Shown one piece after another: positions 28,699 to 37,703 of a stretch of 64,000 nt of DNA. The notes beneath the pieces are model-generated. The model was not told the origin of the DNA. It ran no database searches and saw nothing but the letters and a program-made list of their open reading frames with translations. This DNA is from Bacteroidales bacterium. GTDB lineage: Bacteria; Bacteroidota; Bacteroidia; Bacteroidales; Tenuifilaceae. The DNA lies in assembly GCA_028708425.1 (NCBI GenBank), contig JAQVYY010000007.1, positions 1-64,000 on the forward strand, read 5' to 3'. The position numbers and the translations under genes were made by a program. The number at the start of each line of letters is the position of its first letter. Position 1 is the first letter of the stretch.

Positions 28699-28875
28699 TG
28701 CCAATCTTTGCTTGATTACGATACTTTGAAAGATTGTGATGTAATAGGAATCGATGTTATTTCGATGTTACCCGATAAATACTATTCAGGGCGGTCTGCT
28801 CGAAACAAGGATATGATTCCAATTTACCATACGCTGGTTTGCAAACTGTCGCGGAAAAGCATAAAAAAAGGTTAA
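28699..28875 (+). pseudogene. Possible gene remnant without start
   Basis: A 58-codon open stretch with protein-like composition (LLDYDTLKDCDVIGID ... MLPDKYYSGRSARNKDMIP) lies between two genes and begins inside the T-run of the terminator, with no start codon; an internal ATG would leave about 35 residues. I do not recognise the family. It could be the tail of a deleted gene or chance. Confidence 0.25.
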
Positions 28876-28922
28876 ACTATAAAAAGCCTAACCCTTGATT
28901 AAAACATAAAAAAACGAGTATT

Positions 28923-29855
28923 CTACTTGAGTAAAAATTCGCCAACACCCATTATGTAGCCCTCCATATAAATTGTAACCTCATACTTTCCGGCAAGCAG
29001 CTCGCCATCACTGTCGAAAAAGATACACATCTCAATATCTTGGTTTTGGTAATCAATCTCTCGGTGTGCGGAGTAAACAATTTTTTCGCCCTCAAAATCG
29101 AATAAGTCGGAAGTCGATTTTGCCAAGATAAACCCATCAGGCCCTAAAATTCGAATATATACATATCGCGGCCCAGGTTTCGCTATCCGGTTTTCGGATA
29201 GGGTAAAGCAAGTTTGAATCTTATCAACATTGCGCGCGCGCGTAATTTCCCTACCCCTCTTGTTGATGGTTTGAATATGTACATTTCGAGCCTTTACTAC
29301 CGAACCTTTCTCAACCGCAGTGCTAAGCTCCTGTGTTTTCTGCTCTAGCGTTTCAACCGTTTTTTGCGACATGGTATACTCCTTCCTCACTTTTATATTC
29401 TCCACTATAAGCTCCTGGTTTAGCGTGTTAAGCGAGTCAATCTCTTTTACCATAGTTCGCATAATGGACCTCAGGGTACCCAGCTCGCGCTGATATTCCT
29501 TTATCTTTGCGTAGCTTACCTGCTTAACCTGCTTAAGCTCGTCGTATAGCTTCGTTGCTCGTTCCTGCTCTTCGGATAGCTTCTCCTTTACAGCCTCGTT
29601 GTCGGTTTCGAGCTCATCATACTCGTGCATTATCTTTTGAAGGTTCAGAGCGATTGAGTCCTTCTCGATATTAAGCTGATTCTGGATCTCTACAGATTTT
29701 TTATGGTTGGAGAAAAATAAAAATCCAACTACTACCAGTATAATGGCTAAAACCACAATTAATGCGGTTAAAAGCATAACCGCTTTTCCGCCTTGCTTGG
29801 GTTGATCCTCTGGTAAACTGCCTCTGTTTTCGGGTTTTTCTGTTTTAGAATCCAT
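28923..29855 (-). CDS. Membrane-anchored coiled-coil protein, Bacteroidota-specific
   Basis: 310 residues. A charged cytoplasmic N-terminus is followed by one membrane helix at about 27-49 (VMLLTALIVVLAIILVVVGF), a long coiled coil (about 55-195; many heptads such as YDELETDNEAVKEKL and DSLNTLNQELIVENI), and a C-terminal beta domain of about 110 residues (IQTCFTLSENRIAKPG ... YVYIRILGPDGFILA ... YEVTIYMEGYIMGVGEFLLK). This layout is common in conserved Bacteroidota hypothetical proteins, where the C-terminal part lies outside the inner membrane. Function unknown; a structural or sensing role is a guess. It is 90 bp downstream of trpS on the same strand, with only a hairpin without T-run between, so cotranscription is possible. 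Confidence 0.8.
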   Translation of the reverse strand: MDSKTEKPENRGSLPEDQPKQGGKAVMLLTALIVVLAIILVVVGFLFFSNHKKSVEIQNQLNIEKDSIALNLQKIMHEYDELETDNEAVKEKLSEEQERATKLYDELKQVKQVSYAKIKEYQRELGTLRSIMRTMVKEIDSLNTLNQELIVENIKVRKEYTMSQKTVETLEQKTQELSTAVEKGSVVKARNVHIQTINKRGREITRARNVDKIQTCFTLSENRIAKPGPRYVYIRILGPDGFILAKSTSDLFDFEGEKIVYSAHREIDYQNQDIEMCIFFDSDGELLAGKYEVTIYMEGYIMGVGEFLLK

Positions 29856-29945
29856 GGTTATAGTATTATTAAATGGTTTGGTAAATAGGTTGAATTTTTT
29901 GTTGCTCTCCTTTCGAGATTACTCAGGACTAGCTGTCCTGGGTAA

Positions 29946-30935
29946 CTAAAACGGTTTAAATCCAATAATATTTCGAACCTCTTTTATGGTGCGGGAGGCA
30001 CTCTCGCGAGCCTTTTCTGCTCCCCTTTCGGCCACCTTGCGAAGATAGTCGGTATTCGATAAAATATCTTCTATTCGTAAACGTAGTGGGTCGGTAAAAG
30101 CGATAATATCCTCGGCAAGCTGCTTTTTCATATCGCCGTACCTTATTACGCAACTATTATACTTCTCGTTAAAAAACTCAACCGTATCGGCCGACGAAAC
30201 CACATTCATTAAGGTAAACAGGTTTTGTATTGGCTCGGGCTTTGGCTGGTTTGGCTCTGTTGGCCCCCCATCGGTAACGGCTTTCATCACCTTTTTGCGA
30301 ATAGCTTTGGGTTCATCGGACAAATAAATAGCGTTACCCTCTGATTTACCCATCTTGCCACTTCCATCTAGCCCGGGGATTTTAACCAGCTGCTCGCCAA
30401 AATTATAGGCCACAGGTTGTGGGAAAAAATCAACCTTATATAGCCTGTTAAACCTGCCGGCAAAGGTGCGCGTCATCTCCAAATGCTGCTCCTGATCTTT
30501 TCCCACAGGCACCTTATTGGCCTTATGAATAATAATATCGGCCGCCATAAGCGTTGGGTAGGTAAGCAGCCCAGCATTTACATTATTAGGCATACTTCTA
30601 ATCTTATCCTTAAACGATGTACACCGCTCAAGCTCACCCAAATAGGCATTCATATTGAGCAAAAGGTATAGCTCAGGAATTTCGGGAACATCGCTCTGAA
30701 CATAAAGCGTGGCCACCTCGGGGTCGAGGCCACAGGCAAGGTATTCGGCAAAAACTTGCTTAACCGAGCCGTGCAAATTTTCTGGAGTGGGATGCGTGGT
30801 AAGCGAGTGATAATCAGCAATAAAAAAGTAGCATTGGTTCTCGTGCTGCATCCTCACAAAATTCTTAAGGGCCCCAAAATAGTTCCCAAGATGCAGCTTT
30901 CCAGTCGATCTAATTCCGCTTACAACAGTATTCAT
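29946..30935 (-). CDS. trpS: Tryptophanyl-tRNA synthetase
   Basis: 329 residues, the normal bacterial TrpRS length. It charges tRNA-Trp with tryptophan using ATP. Class I signatures are present: HLGN (the HIGH motif) at 15-18 within GIRSTGKLHLGNYFGALKNF, and KMGKSEGN (the KMSKS loop) at about 195-202. The substrate pocket segments (YVQSDVPEI, GKDQEQHLEMTR) are intact. Start chosen at the ATG giving MNTVVSGIRSTGK. Single-copy core gene, probably transcribed from the -7 box just upstream. Confidence 0.97.
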   Translation of the reverse strand: MNTVVSGIRSTGKLHLGNYFGALKNFVRMQHENQCYFFIADYHSLTTHPTPENLHGSVKQVFAEYLACGLDPEVATLYVQSDVPEIPELYLLLNMNAYLGELERCTSFKDKIRSMPNNVNAGLLTYPTLMAADIIIHKANKVPVGKDQEQHLEMTRTFAGRFNRLYKVDFFPQPVAYNFGEQLVKIPGLDGSGKMGKSEGNAIYLSDEPKAIRKKVMKAVTDGGPTEPNQPKPEPIQNLFTLMNVVSSADTVEFFNEKYNSCVIRYGDMKKQLAEDIIAFTDPLRLRIEDILSNTDYLRKVAERGAEKARESASRTIKEVRNIIGFKPF

Positions 30936-30957
30936 AGTATTTGTATTAAATAGTTTG

Positions 30958-30965
30958 CAAATATA
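30958..30965 (-). promoter_or_regulatory. Candidate -7 box of the trpS promoter
   Basis: On the minus strand this reads TATATTTG, a perfect TAnnTTTG, 22 bp before the trpS ATG. No clear TTTG -33 box is visible at the usual spacing. Confidence 0.45.
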
Positions 30966-31004
30966 GTAAAGATTTAAATTGCGAGAAGATAGGAACTATG
31001 GCGT

Positions 31005-31766
31005 TTAATCTTTCTGCTTACCAAAACGAATCTGTTTGGCCAACTTGGAGGCGAACACAAAATCGTTTAGCTCCTGATTATCAGAATGGAGTATTTCTTT
31101 GTTGGACCCCTCCCACCATTTTTCGCCCTTGTAGATAAAAATTATTTTATCGCCAATGCCCATAACCGAGTTCATATCATGGGTATTAACGATGGTTGTA
31201 ATGCCATACTCCTCGGTTATCTCTTTAATCAGATTATCAATAAGAATTGAGGTTTTAGGGTCAAGCCCAGAATTTGGCTCATCGCAAAACAGGTACTTTG
31301 GGTTTAGGGCTATGGCCCGAGCAATGGCTACCCGCTTTTTCATTCCTCCGCTTAGCTCGGAGGGGTAAAGCTTATTGGTATCGGTCATGTTTACCCTTCG
31401 CAGGCAAAAGTTAACCCGTTCCAGCATTTCGTCCATACTTTGGTTGGTAAACATTTCCAACGGATACATTACGTTCTCCTCAACCGTATGCGAATCGAAT
31501 AGTGCTGATCCCTGAAAAAGCATTCCTACCTGCTGAAGGAGGTGCTTTTTTTCCTTAAAACCAAGCTTGTTAAAAAGGATATCATCGTAAAATATATCGC
31601 CTTTATCAACCTCGTGCAGCCCAACTATCGATTTCATTAGCACCGTTTTTCCCGACCCGCTCTGACCAATAATAAGGTTTGTTTTTCCTGCATCAAACTC
31701 AGCACTAATGCCTTTTAATACGGTTATATCAGAAAAAGTTTTGGTTATATTACTAACCCTAATCAT
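31005..31766 (-). CDS. mlaF: MlaF-like ABC transporter ATPase
   Basis: 253 residues. It is the ATP-hydrolysing part of an Mla-type phospholipid transporter that keeps outer-membrane lipids asymmetric. Walker A GQSGSGKT (about 34-41), Q-loop, signature LSGGMKKR (about 138-145) and Walker B YLFCDEPNSGLDP (about 160-172) are all present, with the H-loop in NTHDM. Its start overlaps the stop of the permease gene by 4 bp (ATGA), so the two are translated together. The substrate-binding MCE protein (MlaD) is not in this cluster. Confidence 0.9.
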   Translation of the reverse strand: MIRVSNITKTFSDITVLKGISAEFDAGKTNLIIGQSGSGKTVLMKSIVGLHEVDKGDIFYDDILFNKLGFKEKKHLLQQVGMLFQGSALFDSHTVEENVMYPLEMFTNQSMDEMLERVNFCLRRVNMTDTNKLYPSELSGGMKKRVAIARAIALNPKYLFCDEPNSGLDPKTSILIDNLIKEITEEYGITTIVNTHDMNSVMGIGDKIIFIYKGEKWWEGSNKEILHSDNQELNDFVFASKLAKQIRFGKQKD

Positions 31767-32506
31767 GATAGTAAGAGTTGGGTAAGAATAAGGTTAAACA
31801 AAAGTATTACCACGCTGCTATTCACCACGGCCTTGGTGCTGGCTCGGCCAACCTCTAGCGATCCGCCCGAAACATAGTACCCATAAAATGCCGAAATACT
31901 GGTTATGATAAAGGCAAAAACCACCGTTTTTAACATTCCATAAAAAACGTAGTACGGTATAAATGCGTAATGTATACCCTCAATATACTGCTGCGATGAG
32001 ATTGCCCCCGTTGCGCTTCCAACTATCCAACCACCCAAAATTCCAACCGCATTACTCAGAATGCAAAGAAGGGGGTTAAAAAGAACCGCCGCCGTAATTT
32101 TAGGTAAAACCAAATGGCTGGCCGAGTTCACTCCCATAATCTCTAGCGCATCAATCTGTTCTGATACCCTCATTGTTCCTATTTCGGAAGCAATATGGCT
32201 ACCAACCTTACCCGCTAAAATTAGGGCTACTATGGTCGACGAGAACTCAAGCAGAATACTATCGCGCGCTGCAAGGCCAATTAAATAATCGGGCAGAATT
32301 GGGTTTTCGGTATTATACGCTGTTTGTATGGTGATAACAGCCCCCATAAAAGCAGAAATAATGGCAACAATAGCAATGGAGTTAATGCCTAGCTTATCGA
32401 TCTCCTTTACGGTATCACGATAAAAAATTCGCCATTTTTCTGGCTTCGATATAACCTTGCCCAAAAACAGTATGTACTCGCCTATGGTTTGAAATAAACG
32501 TATCAT
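31763..32506 (-). CDS. mlaE: MlaE-family ABC permease
   Basis: 247 residues, about five membrane helices, with the family core (SAFMGAVITIQTAY, IALILAGKVGSHIASEIGTMRVSEQIDALEIMGVN). It is the inner-membrane channel of the Mla lipid transporter, paired with the downstream ATPase. The Glu and Met residues around IGTMRVSEQIDALE are typical of MlaE. Starts at MIRLFQTIGEYILF. The next MCE partner gene is elsewhere. A candidate -7 box lies directly upstream. Confidence 0.92.
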   Translation of the reverse strand: MIRLFQTIGEYILFLGKVISKPEKWRIFYRDTVKEIDKLGINSIAIVAIISAFMGAVITIQTAYNTENPILPDYLIGLAARDSILLEFSSTIVALILAGKVGSHIASEIGTMRVSEQIDALEIMGVNSASHLVLPKITAAVLFNPLLCILSNAVGILGGWIVGSATGAISSQQYIEGIHYAFIPYYVFYGMLKTVVFAFIITSISAFYGYYVSGGSLEVGRASTKAVVNSSVVILLFNLILTQLLLS

Positions 32507-32514
32507 AATATTTA

Positions 32515-32522
32515 CAAATGTA
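32515..32522 (-). promoter_or_regulatory. Candidate -7 box upstream of mlaE
   Basis: Minus strand TACATTTG is a perfect TAnnTTTG only 8 bp before the ATG, so transcripts would be nearly leaderless. There is no good -33 box. Confidence 0.3.
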
Positions 32523-32574
32523 GTAATTTATCAACTTTTCTGGTTACTGGAAGGGAATATTTGTTTTTAGTGGA

Positions 32575-33060
32575 CAAGAAAGTGGTTGAAAGTGAAAAGT
32601 TTGCATACCCGTTTGTGATATGCGAAGCACCAAAAGCCAAGGGCTAACAGCCAAAGTTTAAGTTAAGGTTGAGGTTGATGTTGAGGTTGAGGAGGTTGTG
32701 TGGGTTACGGGTTACGAGTTTGCGCTTTCGAATGGGCATCGCAAAACAATCTGTGCTAATCCGTGTAATCTGTGGAGAAAAAAAGTGAGCAGTGAGCAGG
32801 AAGCAGAGACTAACGGGTTTCCAGTTACGAGTTTGCGCACCCGAATAGTCTTTGCGTAGCACCTATGGCCAAAAGCTAAAAGCCAACAGCAGATTTGAGG
32901 TTAAGGAAGTTGCGGGTGGCTAGCTACGAATTTGCAAACTCGAATGGGCATCTAAAAACATAGAACCTAAAACGCCAAAACAATTTGTGCTAATCCGTGT
33001 AATCTGTGGACAAAAAAACAGTGTAAATCATTGTCATCAATGTTCCAACAAAACAGCGCA
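32575..33060. repeat. Composite intergenic repeat cluster in the 644-bp gap
   Basis: The gap 32507-33150 has no gene. It holds three to four variants of GAGTTTGCG-N-CCCGA (about 32598, 32716, 32828, 32930), a degenerate GGTTGA run (32664-32695), GCGAAGCACC and GCCAA/AACAGC phrases, and two copies of AATCCGTGTAATCTGTGG (about 32757 and 32994). It shares these blocks with the gaps at 5.7, 11.5 and 14 kb. Confidence 0.75.
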
Positions 33061-33099
33061 AATAAAGCGTTGACTAACTGATACAGAGGCTTTAAAGCC

Positions 33100-33130
33100 A
33101 AAAAAGGTAGCCCTTGGTACTACCCTTTAA
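33100..33130 (-). terminator. Likely terminator of the hybrid sensor gene
   Basis: On the minus strand a GGTAG/CTACC stem, extended by A-T pairs, is followed by TTTTTT about 20 bp after the stop of the sensor gene. Confidence 0.55.
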
Positions 33131-33150
33131 TTTACAAAAAAATTTAATAA

Positions 33151-36100
33151 CTACTCTTTTTCAGTTGGATTAATATTTGTTTTACTTAATTCACCCGGAG
33201 TTTCCCCGAAAAGTTCCTTGTACGAGCGGTAAAAATAGGTTCGATTGTTAAAGCCAGTCATGTAAATAATATCCGAAATAGAATGCTTCCCTTCAAAAAT
33301 CATGCGCCTTGCCTGTTTTAGCCTATAGTTTTTAATTAAACTATGTGGTGTAAAGCCGGTTAAAGCCTTTATTTTCCTGTATAGCTGGGCTTTACTCAAG
33401 GCTAAATCTGAAGCCATCTGATCGGCATTAATATTCTCGTTAGTATAATTTGTTTCAACAAATGCTATGCATTTTTTAAGCAGTTCCTTATCCCTTGAAG
33501 AGTAATCCTGCTTGAGATCGTAGCTTGGCGTTCCAAAATTTGTTTTGAAATATTCGGATGTTTGCTCGCGCGATTTCAGCAGCCTTTCAATCCTCACAAA
33601 AAGGTGCTTTGGATGGAACGGTTTTGGGATGTATGAGTCGGCTCCCATCTCAAGCCCCTCAATCCTATTCTCTATTTCGGAGCGTACTGTAAGAAGGATA
33701 ACCGGGATATGGCTTGTAAGTATATCACTCTTAATTGTTTTACAAAGCGTTAATCCGTCCATTTCGGGCATCATAACATCACTAACAACCACATCAACCC
33801 TCTTGTCCCTTATAATCTCAAGCGCCTGCCTTCCGTTCTGCACCAGATAAACATCGTACTGCTCAGAGAGCATCTTATACAGTAGATTAGAGAGTTCAGG
33901 ATCGTCCTCGGCCACAAGCACTTTATATTTTTTTGGTGTTGTCCATAGGTTTGGTTTTGATGATGACTTAATATGTTCAGTCAAAACAGAAAATTCTTCA
34001 GAGATATTTTCCAACATATTATTTTGTCCGACCAGATTAGGTGATTGGGCTTCGCTCTCAGGGTGTTTTTTCGAGGGTTGATAAGGAATTGCAACCGTAA
34101 ATATGCTCCCTTTCCCAAGCTGGCTTTTTGCTGTGATTTCTCCACCATGAAGTTCCACAAGACTTTTTGTGTAGGCAAGTCCAATTCCAATACCCCTAAA
34201 TGTTTTGGTATTTCTCTTTAAATCAGGTGCTTGTTGGTAGTAGCTGTCGAATATGTTTGTGATAGCTTCAGGAGCAATGCCAAGACCCGTATCTTCAACC
34301 TCAACTACAATTTTTTCATCAATATGATTCATTTTAATGGTTACCCTGCCACCTGCAGGGGTGTGTTTAATGGAGTTGCTTAGGAGGTTTAGCATAATCT
34401 TCTCCATTTTTTGCGAATCAAGGAGGCAGTAAAGTTCTTCAACCTCAGGTTCAAAGCTAATCTCTAATTCATTTTCGGTGGCAAAATGACTGAAAATGTC
34501 CACAATATTGTTCATTATTCCAATTAGTTCAACAGATTTTAAGTTGAGCTTCTCTCGGCCTGTGTCAACCTTTCTAAACTCAAGGAGTTCTTGAACAAGC
34601 CTTTGCATTCGCCTTGAATTTTGGTAAATAGTTTTGGTGAGTGCCGTTGTTTCGGTGGGCTTTTTATTTGGATTTAGCAAGCTTGCCGCTGAGGCAAAAA
34701 TCAAAGTAAGCGGAGTTCCAAATTCATGCGCAAGGTTTGTAAAAAACCTTAGCTTATACTGATTTAACTCCTTTTCTTTCTGTTGTTGAAGCTTTTCCAG
34801 CGCAATTTTATGGTTTCTCCTTATTCTATTATACTGATATCGAAATATAGTGTAAGCTAATGCAATAATCAGCATAAAATAGAAAATGTAAGCAGGCCAA
34901 GTTCTCCAAATTGGTGGATTTACAGTAATTTGAATGGCTCTAGTTTCATTAGACCAAACCCCATCCTCATTTGTTGCCCTAATAAGCAGTTGATATTTAC
35001 CTGGAGGAACATTAGTGAAATTTGCTTCCCTTTGATTTCCAGCAAAAACCCAATCGGAGTTAAAGTTTTCAAGTTTATACTCAAATAAACTTTTATCTGG
35101 GTTTATGTAGTTTAGCGTAGTAAATTCAACGGTAAAGAAATTCTGATTATATTTTAGTGAAATCTCATCAAGCTCATCAATACTCTTGTTTAAAATAGCG
35201 GTTGAGTCGCTAGGTGAAATTTTCTTGTTATACAGCCTAAAACTGGTAAGTAAGAGCTTTGGAAAGTTCTCCGATACCTGAATGTTTTCTGGATAAAACC
35301 AGTCTAGCCCATTTATTCCACCAAAATAAAACTTCCCTGTTTTTTGTCCTACACGGGCAGCCCCATCGGTATATTCATTGCTTTGTAATCCATCGGCACT
35401 ATTAAAATTTAGGAATTTTCCCTCATTCTTAAAAAACTTGCTTAGCCCCTTATTGGTGCTTATCCATAAATCACCTTCCACATCCTCAAGTATACCATGA
35501 ATAGTGTTATTAGGTAATCCATCTTTAATTGTGTAGTGCTCAAAACTATAAGGGGTATAGCTGATATTTACCCTGTTAAGCCCACCGCTACTGCCCACCC
35601 ATAAAATATCGCTTTTGTCAATGTGCAAACTAAGAATATCGTTATCGCTAAGGCCAGCCTTTTGGGACGTATTAAGCGTGTAATTCTCCATTTGCCCAGA
35701 GAGCGTGTTTACCCTGTAAAGTCCTGCACCTCGTGTGCCAAGCCAAAGAATATTCGGCTTTTCCTCAACTATGGCAAACACAATATTACTACGCAAGGGA
35801 TCGTATAAACTCTCACCCTTTAAATGCATATAGTTGGTAAGAAAAAACTCGCCATTTTTCCTTTCAATATTCAGCCCTATAATGCCATAGCCGCTTGTAC
35901 CTAACCAAACCTGATTAAAAACGTCGATGCAAATAGCGTATACTGAGCCAAATTCCAGGTCTTCACCTCCCTTTAAATCTGCGGGAAAGTAATGAAATTC
36001 GCCCGTTTCCGTATTCAGAATATCTATCCCAATGCCATCATGGCCAATCCACAGGTTGCCAAAACGATCCTCTTGCAACGAAATTACTGCGTTGTTTCTA

Positions 36101-37329
36101 AGACCATTGGATGTGTTGTAATACTTGGTTTCTCCCGTATGATACGGAATAAAATTCAACCCGTTTCCTCTGGTTCCAACCCATAAATTTCCTTTTTTGT
36201 CTTCATAAATTGACCTTACAATTTGATGGTTAAGTTGACGTTTTTCTGCTTCGCCGGGGCCAATCTGGAAAAATGGTTTTGGCTTTAAGTAGCTTCGAAA
36301 TACGCCCTCGCCATCTGTTCCAATCCATAATAAATCATCGGGCGTTTCAAATATCGACCAAATTTTAACTTTCTTATCCGCTAGCTCTGGTATTTGATGA
36401 AGCACCGATTGCTTTTTAAAGTTCTCATTAGGGTATATCTGAAAGATATTCCCATCATCTGTTCCAACCCACAAAAAATCTTTCTCCACCGACTGTTCTA
36501 TTGCGGTTACAATGAACTCATTCCCTTTTGTATTAAGCAATGTTGCTTCCCAAGTAGTGAGGCTTATAAGAATCAGCCCGCCGTTTCTTTGGCTCAAAGC
36601 TAAATAAGCCTTCCCATTACATTCAGTAAACCAGCTATTCTCAATAGTCGACAAGTTTAATTGTGGGTGCAGGGTGGATAGGTGGGTCTTGGCTTGAATT
36701 TGCAGTGAACCTATATCAACCTTAATCAATGAATCTTGTCGTAAAATAAATAGGCTTTGCTGAAGAGGTAAAAAGCAGTCGATGCTTTTCATCGCTTCTT
36801 CTCTTAATCCCGATATTGCTATGGGTAAAAAATTATTCTCTTTGGATGAAAACCTAAAAAGACCTAACCCGTATGCATTTACCCAAATATTTCCATCATT
36901 TCCAACTCTTCCCTTTAAACTTTCCTCCTTAATACGAGACTCCAGTGATTCAGTAAACCACGAGGTAAAATTGTCAAAATCGTGAGAGTACCTGTTGATC
37001 CCCCTTTCGGTAACTATCCAAAGATTCCCATGCTGGTCTTCAAGCATTCTGCGGATAATGTTATTGCTAATGGCATTTTTATCAAAAATATCGGGGATGT
37101 ATGTTTTAATATTCTTTCCATCAAAACGGTTAAGACCATCCCACGTTCCAAACCACATAAACCCCCGGGAGTCCTGATAAATAGTGTTTACCGCACTATT
37201 TGATAGCCCCATTTCATTGGTAATTCTTAGCGATTGCCAAATGAGTTCATCGCCAAAGACCTTTCCACCGAAAACGAGAATGAAGAAAATTAACAAAAAT
37301 TTAGCCGTAAAATTTTTGGCTTTGAACAT
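33151..37329 (-). CDS. Hybrid two-component sensor/regulator (HTCS) of the PUL
   Basis: 1392 residues. A signal peptide or first membrane helix (FTAKFLLIFFILVFGGKVFG), two large periplasmic beta-propellers built of Reg_prop blades (about 30-715, e.g. DSRGFMWFGTWDGLNRFDG), a Y_Y_Y Ig-like domain (about 720-790), one membrane helix (about 800-820), HisKA with the phosphoacceptor His in NLAHEFGTPLTL (about 868), HATPase_c (about 960-1070; N box NLLSNSIKH), a receiver domain with the phosphorylated Asp in VVSDVMMPEMDG (about 1185), and an AraC-type helix-turn-helix at the C-terminus. Such proteins bind a released oligosaccharide in the periplasm and activate the neighbouring PUL. It is divergent from the PUL genes. 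The E-F-G in place of the common E-I/F-R after the His is a minor oddity. Full length. Confidence 0.95.
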   Translation of the reverse strand: MFKAKNFTAKFLLIFFILVFGGKVFGDELIWQSLRITNEMGLSNSAVNTIYQDSRGFMWFGTWDGLNRFDGKNIKTYIPDIFDKNAISNNIIRRMLEDQHGNLWIVTERGINRYSHDFDNFTSWFTESLESRIKEESLKGRVGNDGNIWVNAYGLGLFRFSSKENNFLPIAISGLREEAMKSIDCFLPLQQSLFILRQDSLIKVDIGSLQIQAKTHLSTLHPQLNLSTIENSWFTECNGKAYLALSQRNGGLILISLTTWEATLLNTKGNEFIVTAIEQSVEKDFLWVGTDDGNIFQIYPNENFKKQSVLHQIPELADKKVKIWSIFETPDDLLWIGTDGEGVFRSYLKPKPFFQIGPGEAEKRQLNHQIVRSIYEDKKGNLWVGTRGNGLNFIPYHTGETKYYNTSNGLRNNAVISLQEDRFGNLWIGHDGIGIDILNTETGEFHYFPADLKGGEDLEFGSVYAICIDVFNQVWLGTSGYGIIGLNIERKNGEFFLTNYMHLKGESLYDPLRSNIVFAIVEEKPNILWLGTRGAGLYRVNTLSGQMENYTLNTSQKAGLSDNDILSLHIDKSDILWVGSSGGLNRVNISYTPYSFEHYTIKDGLPNNTIHGILEDVEGDLWISTNKGLSKFFKNEGKFLNFNSADGLQSNEYTDGAARVGQKTGKFYFGGINGLDWFYPENIQVSENFPKLLLTSFRLYNKKISPSDSTAILNKSIDELDEISLKYNQNFFTVEFTTLNYINPDKSLFEYKLENFNSDWVFAGNQREANFTNVPPGKYQLLIRATNEDGVWSNETRAIQITVNPPIWRTWPAYIFYFMLIIALAYTIFRYQYNRIRRNHKIALEKLQQQKEKELNQYKLRFFTNLAHEFGTPLTLIFASAASLLNPNKKPTETTALTKTIYQNSRRMQRLVQELLEFRKVDTGREKLNLKSVELIGIMNNIVDIFSHFATENELEISFEPEVEELYCLLDSQKMEKIMLNLLSNSIKHTPAGGRVTIKMNHIDEKIVVEVEDTGLGIAPEAITNIFDSYYQQAPDLKRNTKTFRGIGIGLAYTKSLVELHGGEITAKSQLGKGSIFTVAIPYQPSKKHPESEAQSPNLVGQNNMLENISEEFSVLTEHIKSSSKPNLWTTPKKYKVLVAEDDPELSNLLYKMLSEQYDVYLVQNGRQALEIIRDKRVDVVVSDVMMPEMDGLTLCKTIKSDILTSHIPVILLTVRSEIENRIEGLEMGADSYIPKPFHPKHLFVRIERLLKSREQTSEYFKTNFGTPSYDLKQDYSSRDKELLKKCIAFVETNYTNENINADQMASDLALSKAQLYRKIKALTGFTPHSLIKNYRLKQARRMIFEGKHSISDIIYMTGFNNRTYFYRSYKELFGETPGELSKTNINPTEKE

Positions 37330-37507
37330 ATTAATTAGAGTTTAATTTCGACAAGCAAAGGAATAATAATAAAATAAAACTAGGCCACCTGATTCTTTTT
37401 AATCCTCTAAAATTACAATGAGCAAGTTAATTAAAATTCTATGATAATGCTTAGCCAAGTACCTTTCTTGATTTTTGGTAATAGGGTGTATAGTATTGCG
37501 ATTAGAG

Positions 37508-37541
37508 TTGACGGCTCGATACTAATATAGCCTTACCTTTG
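37508..37541 (+). promoter_or_regulatory. Candidate PUL promoter
   Basis: A perfect TACCTTTG (-7) at 37534-37541, with TTG at 37508 and a 23-bp spacer, slightly longer than usual. The predicted start near 37548 would put the structured repeat copy B in the 5' leader of the first PUL gene. The divergent gap 37330-37703 contains no gene. Confidence 0.5.
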
Positions 37542-37543
37542 TA

Positions 37544-37687
37544 ACACGCATTACTCATCAAATTTATTAAAGATGAATGTAAATGCGGGTAACCCCCGAC
37601 CGAGTCGAGCCCAATTTTGGGTAACAAAATTGGCTGTGAGACTTAGTCGCTGTCGGAGACAGCAATTATTCGGATGAATAATTGGGG
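37544..37687 (-). repeat. Multi-hairpin dispersed repeat, copy B
   Basis: Inverted relative to copy A at 25097-25242. It keeps the AATTATTC/GAATAATT hairpin as AATTATTCGGATGAATAATT, the GCTGTC/GACAGC hairpin, the CCAATTTTG/CAAAATTGG stem and the CATTCATCTTTAATAAATT core. It ends 16 bp before the ATG of the first PUL gene. Confidence 0.85.
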
Positions 37688-37703
37688 ATAAAAAAAACAT
37701 GCT

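Noticed and set aside
29918..29944. Palindrome TTACTCAGGAC-TAGCT-GTCCTGGGTAA after trpS
   Set aside because: It is a good hairpin but has no T-run in the minus direction, so I did not call it a terminator; its role is unclear.
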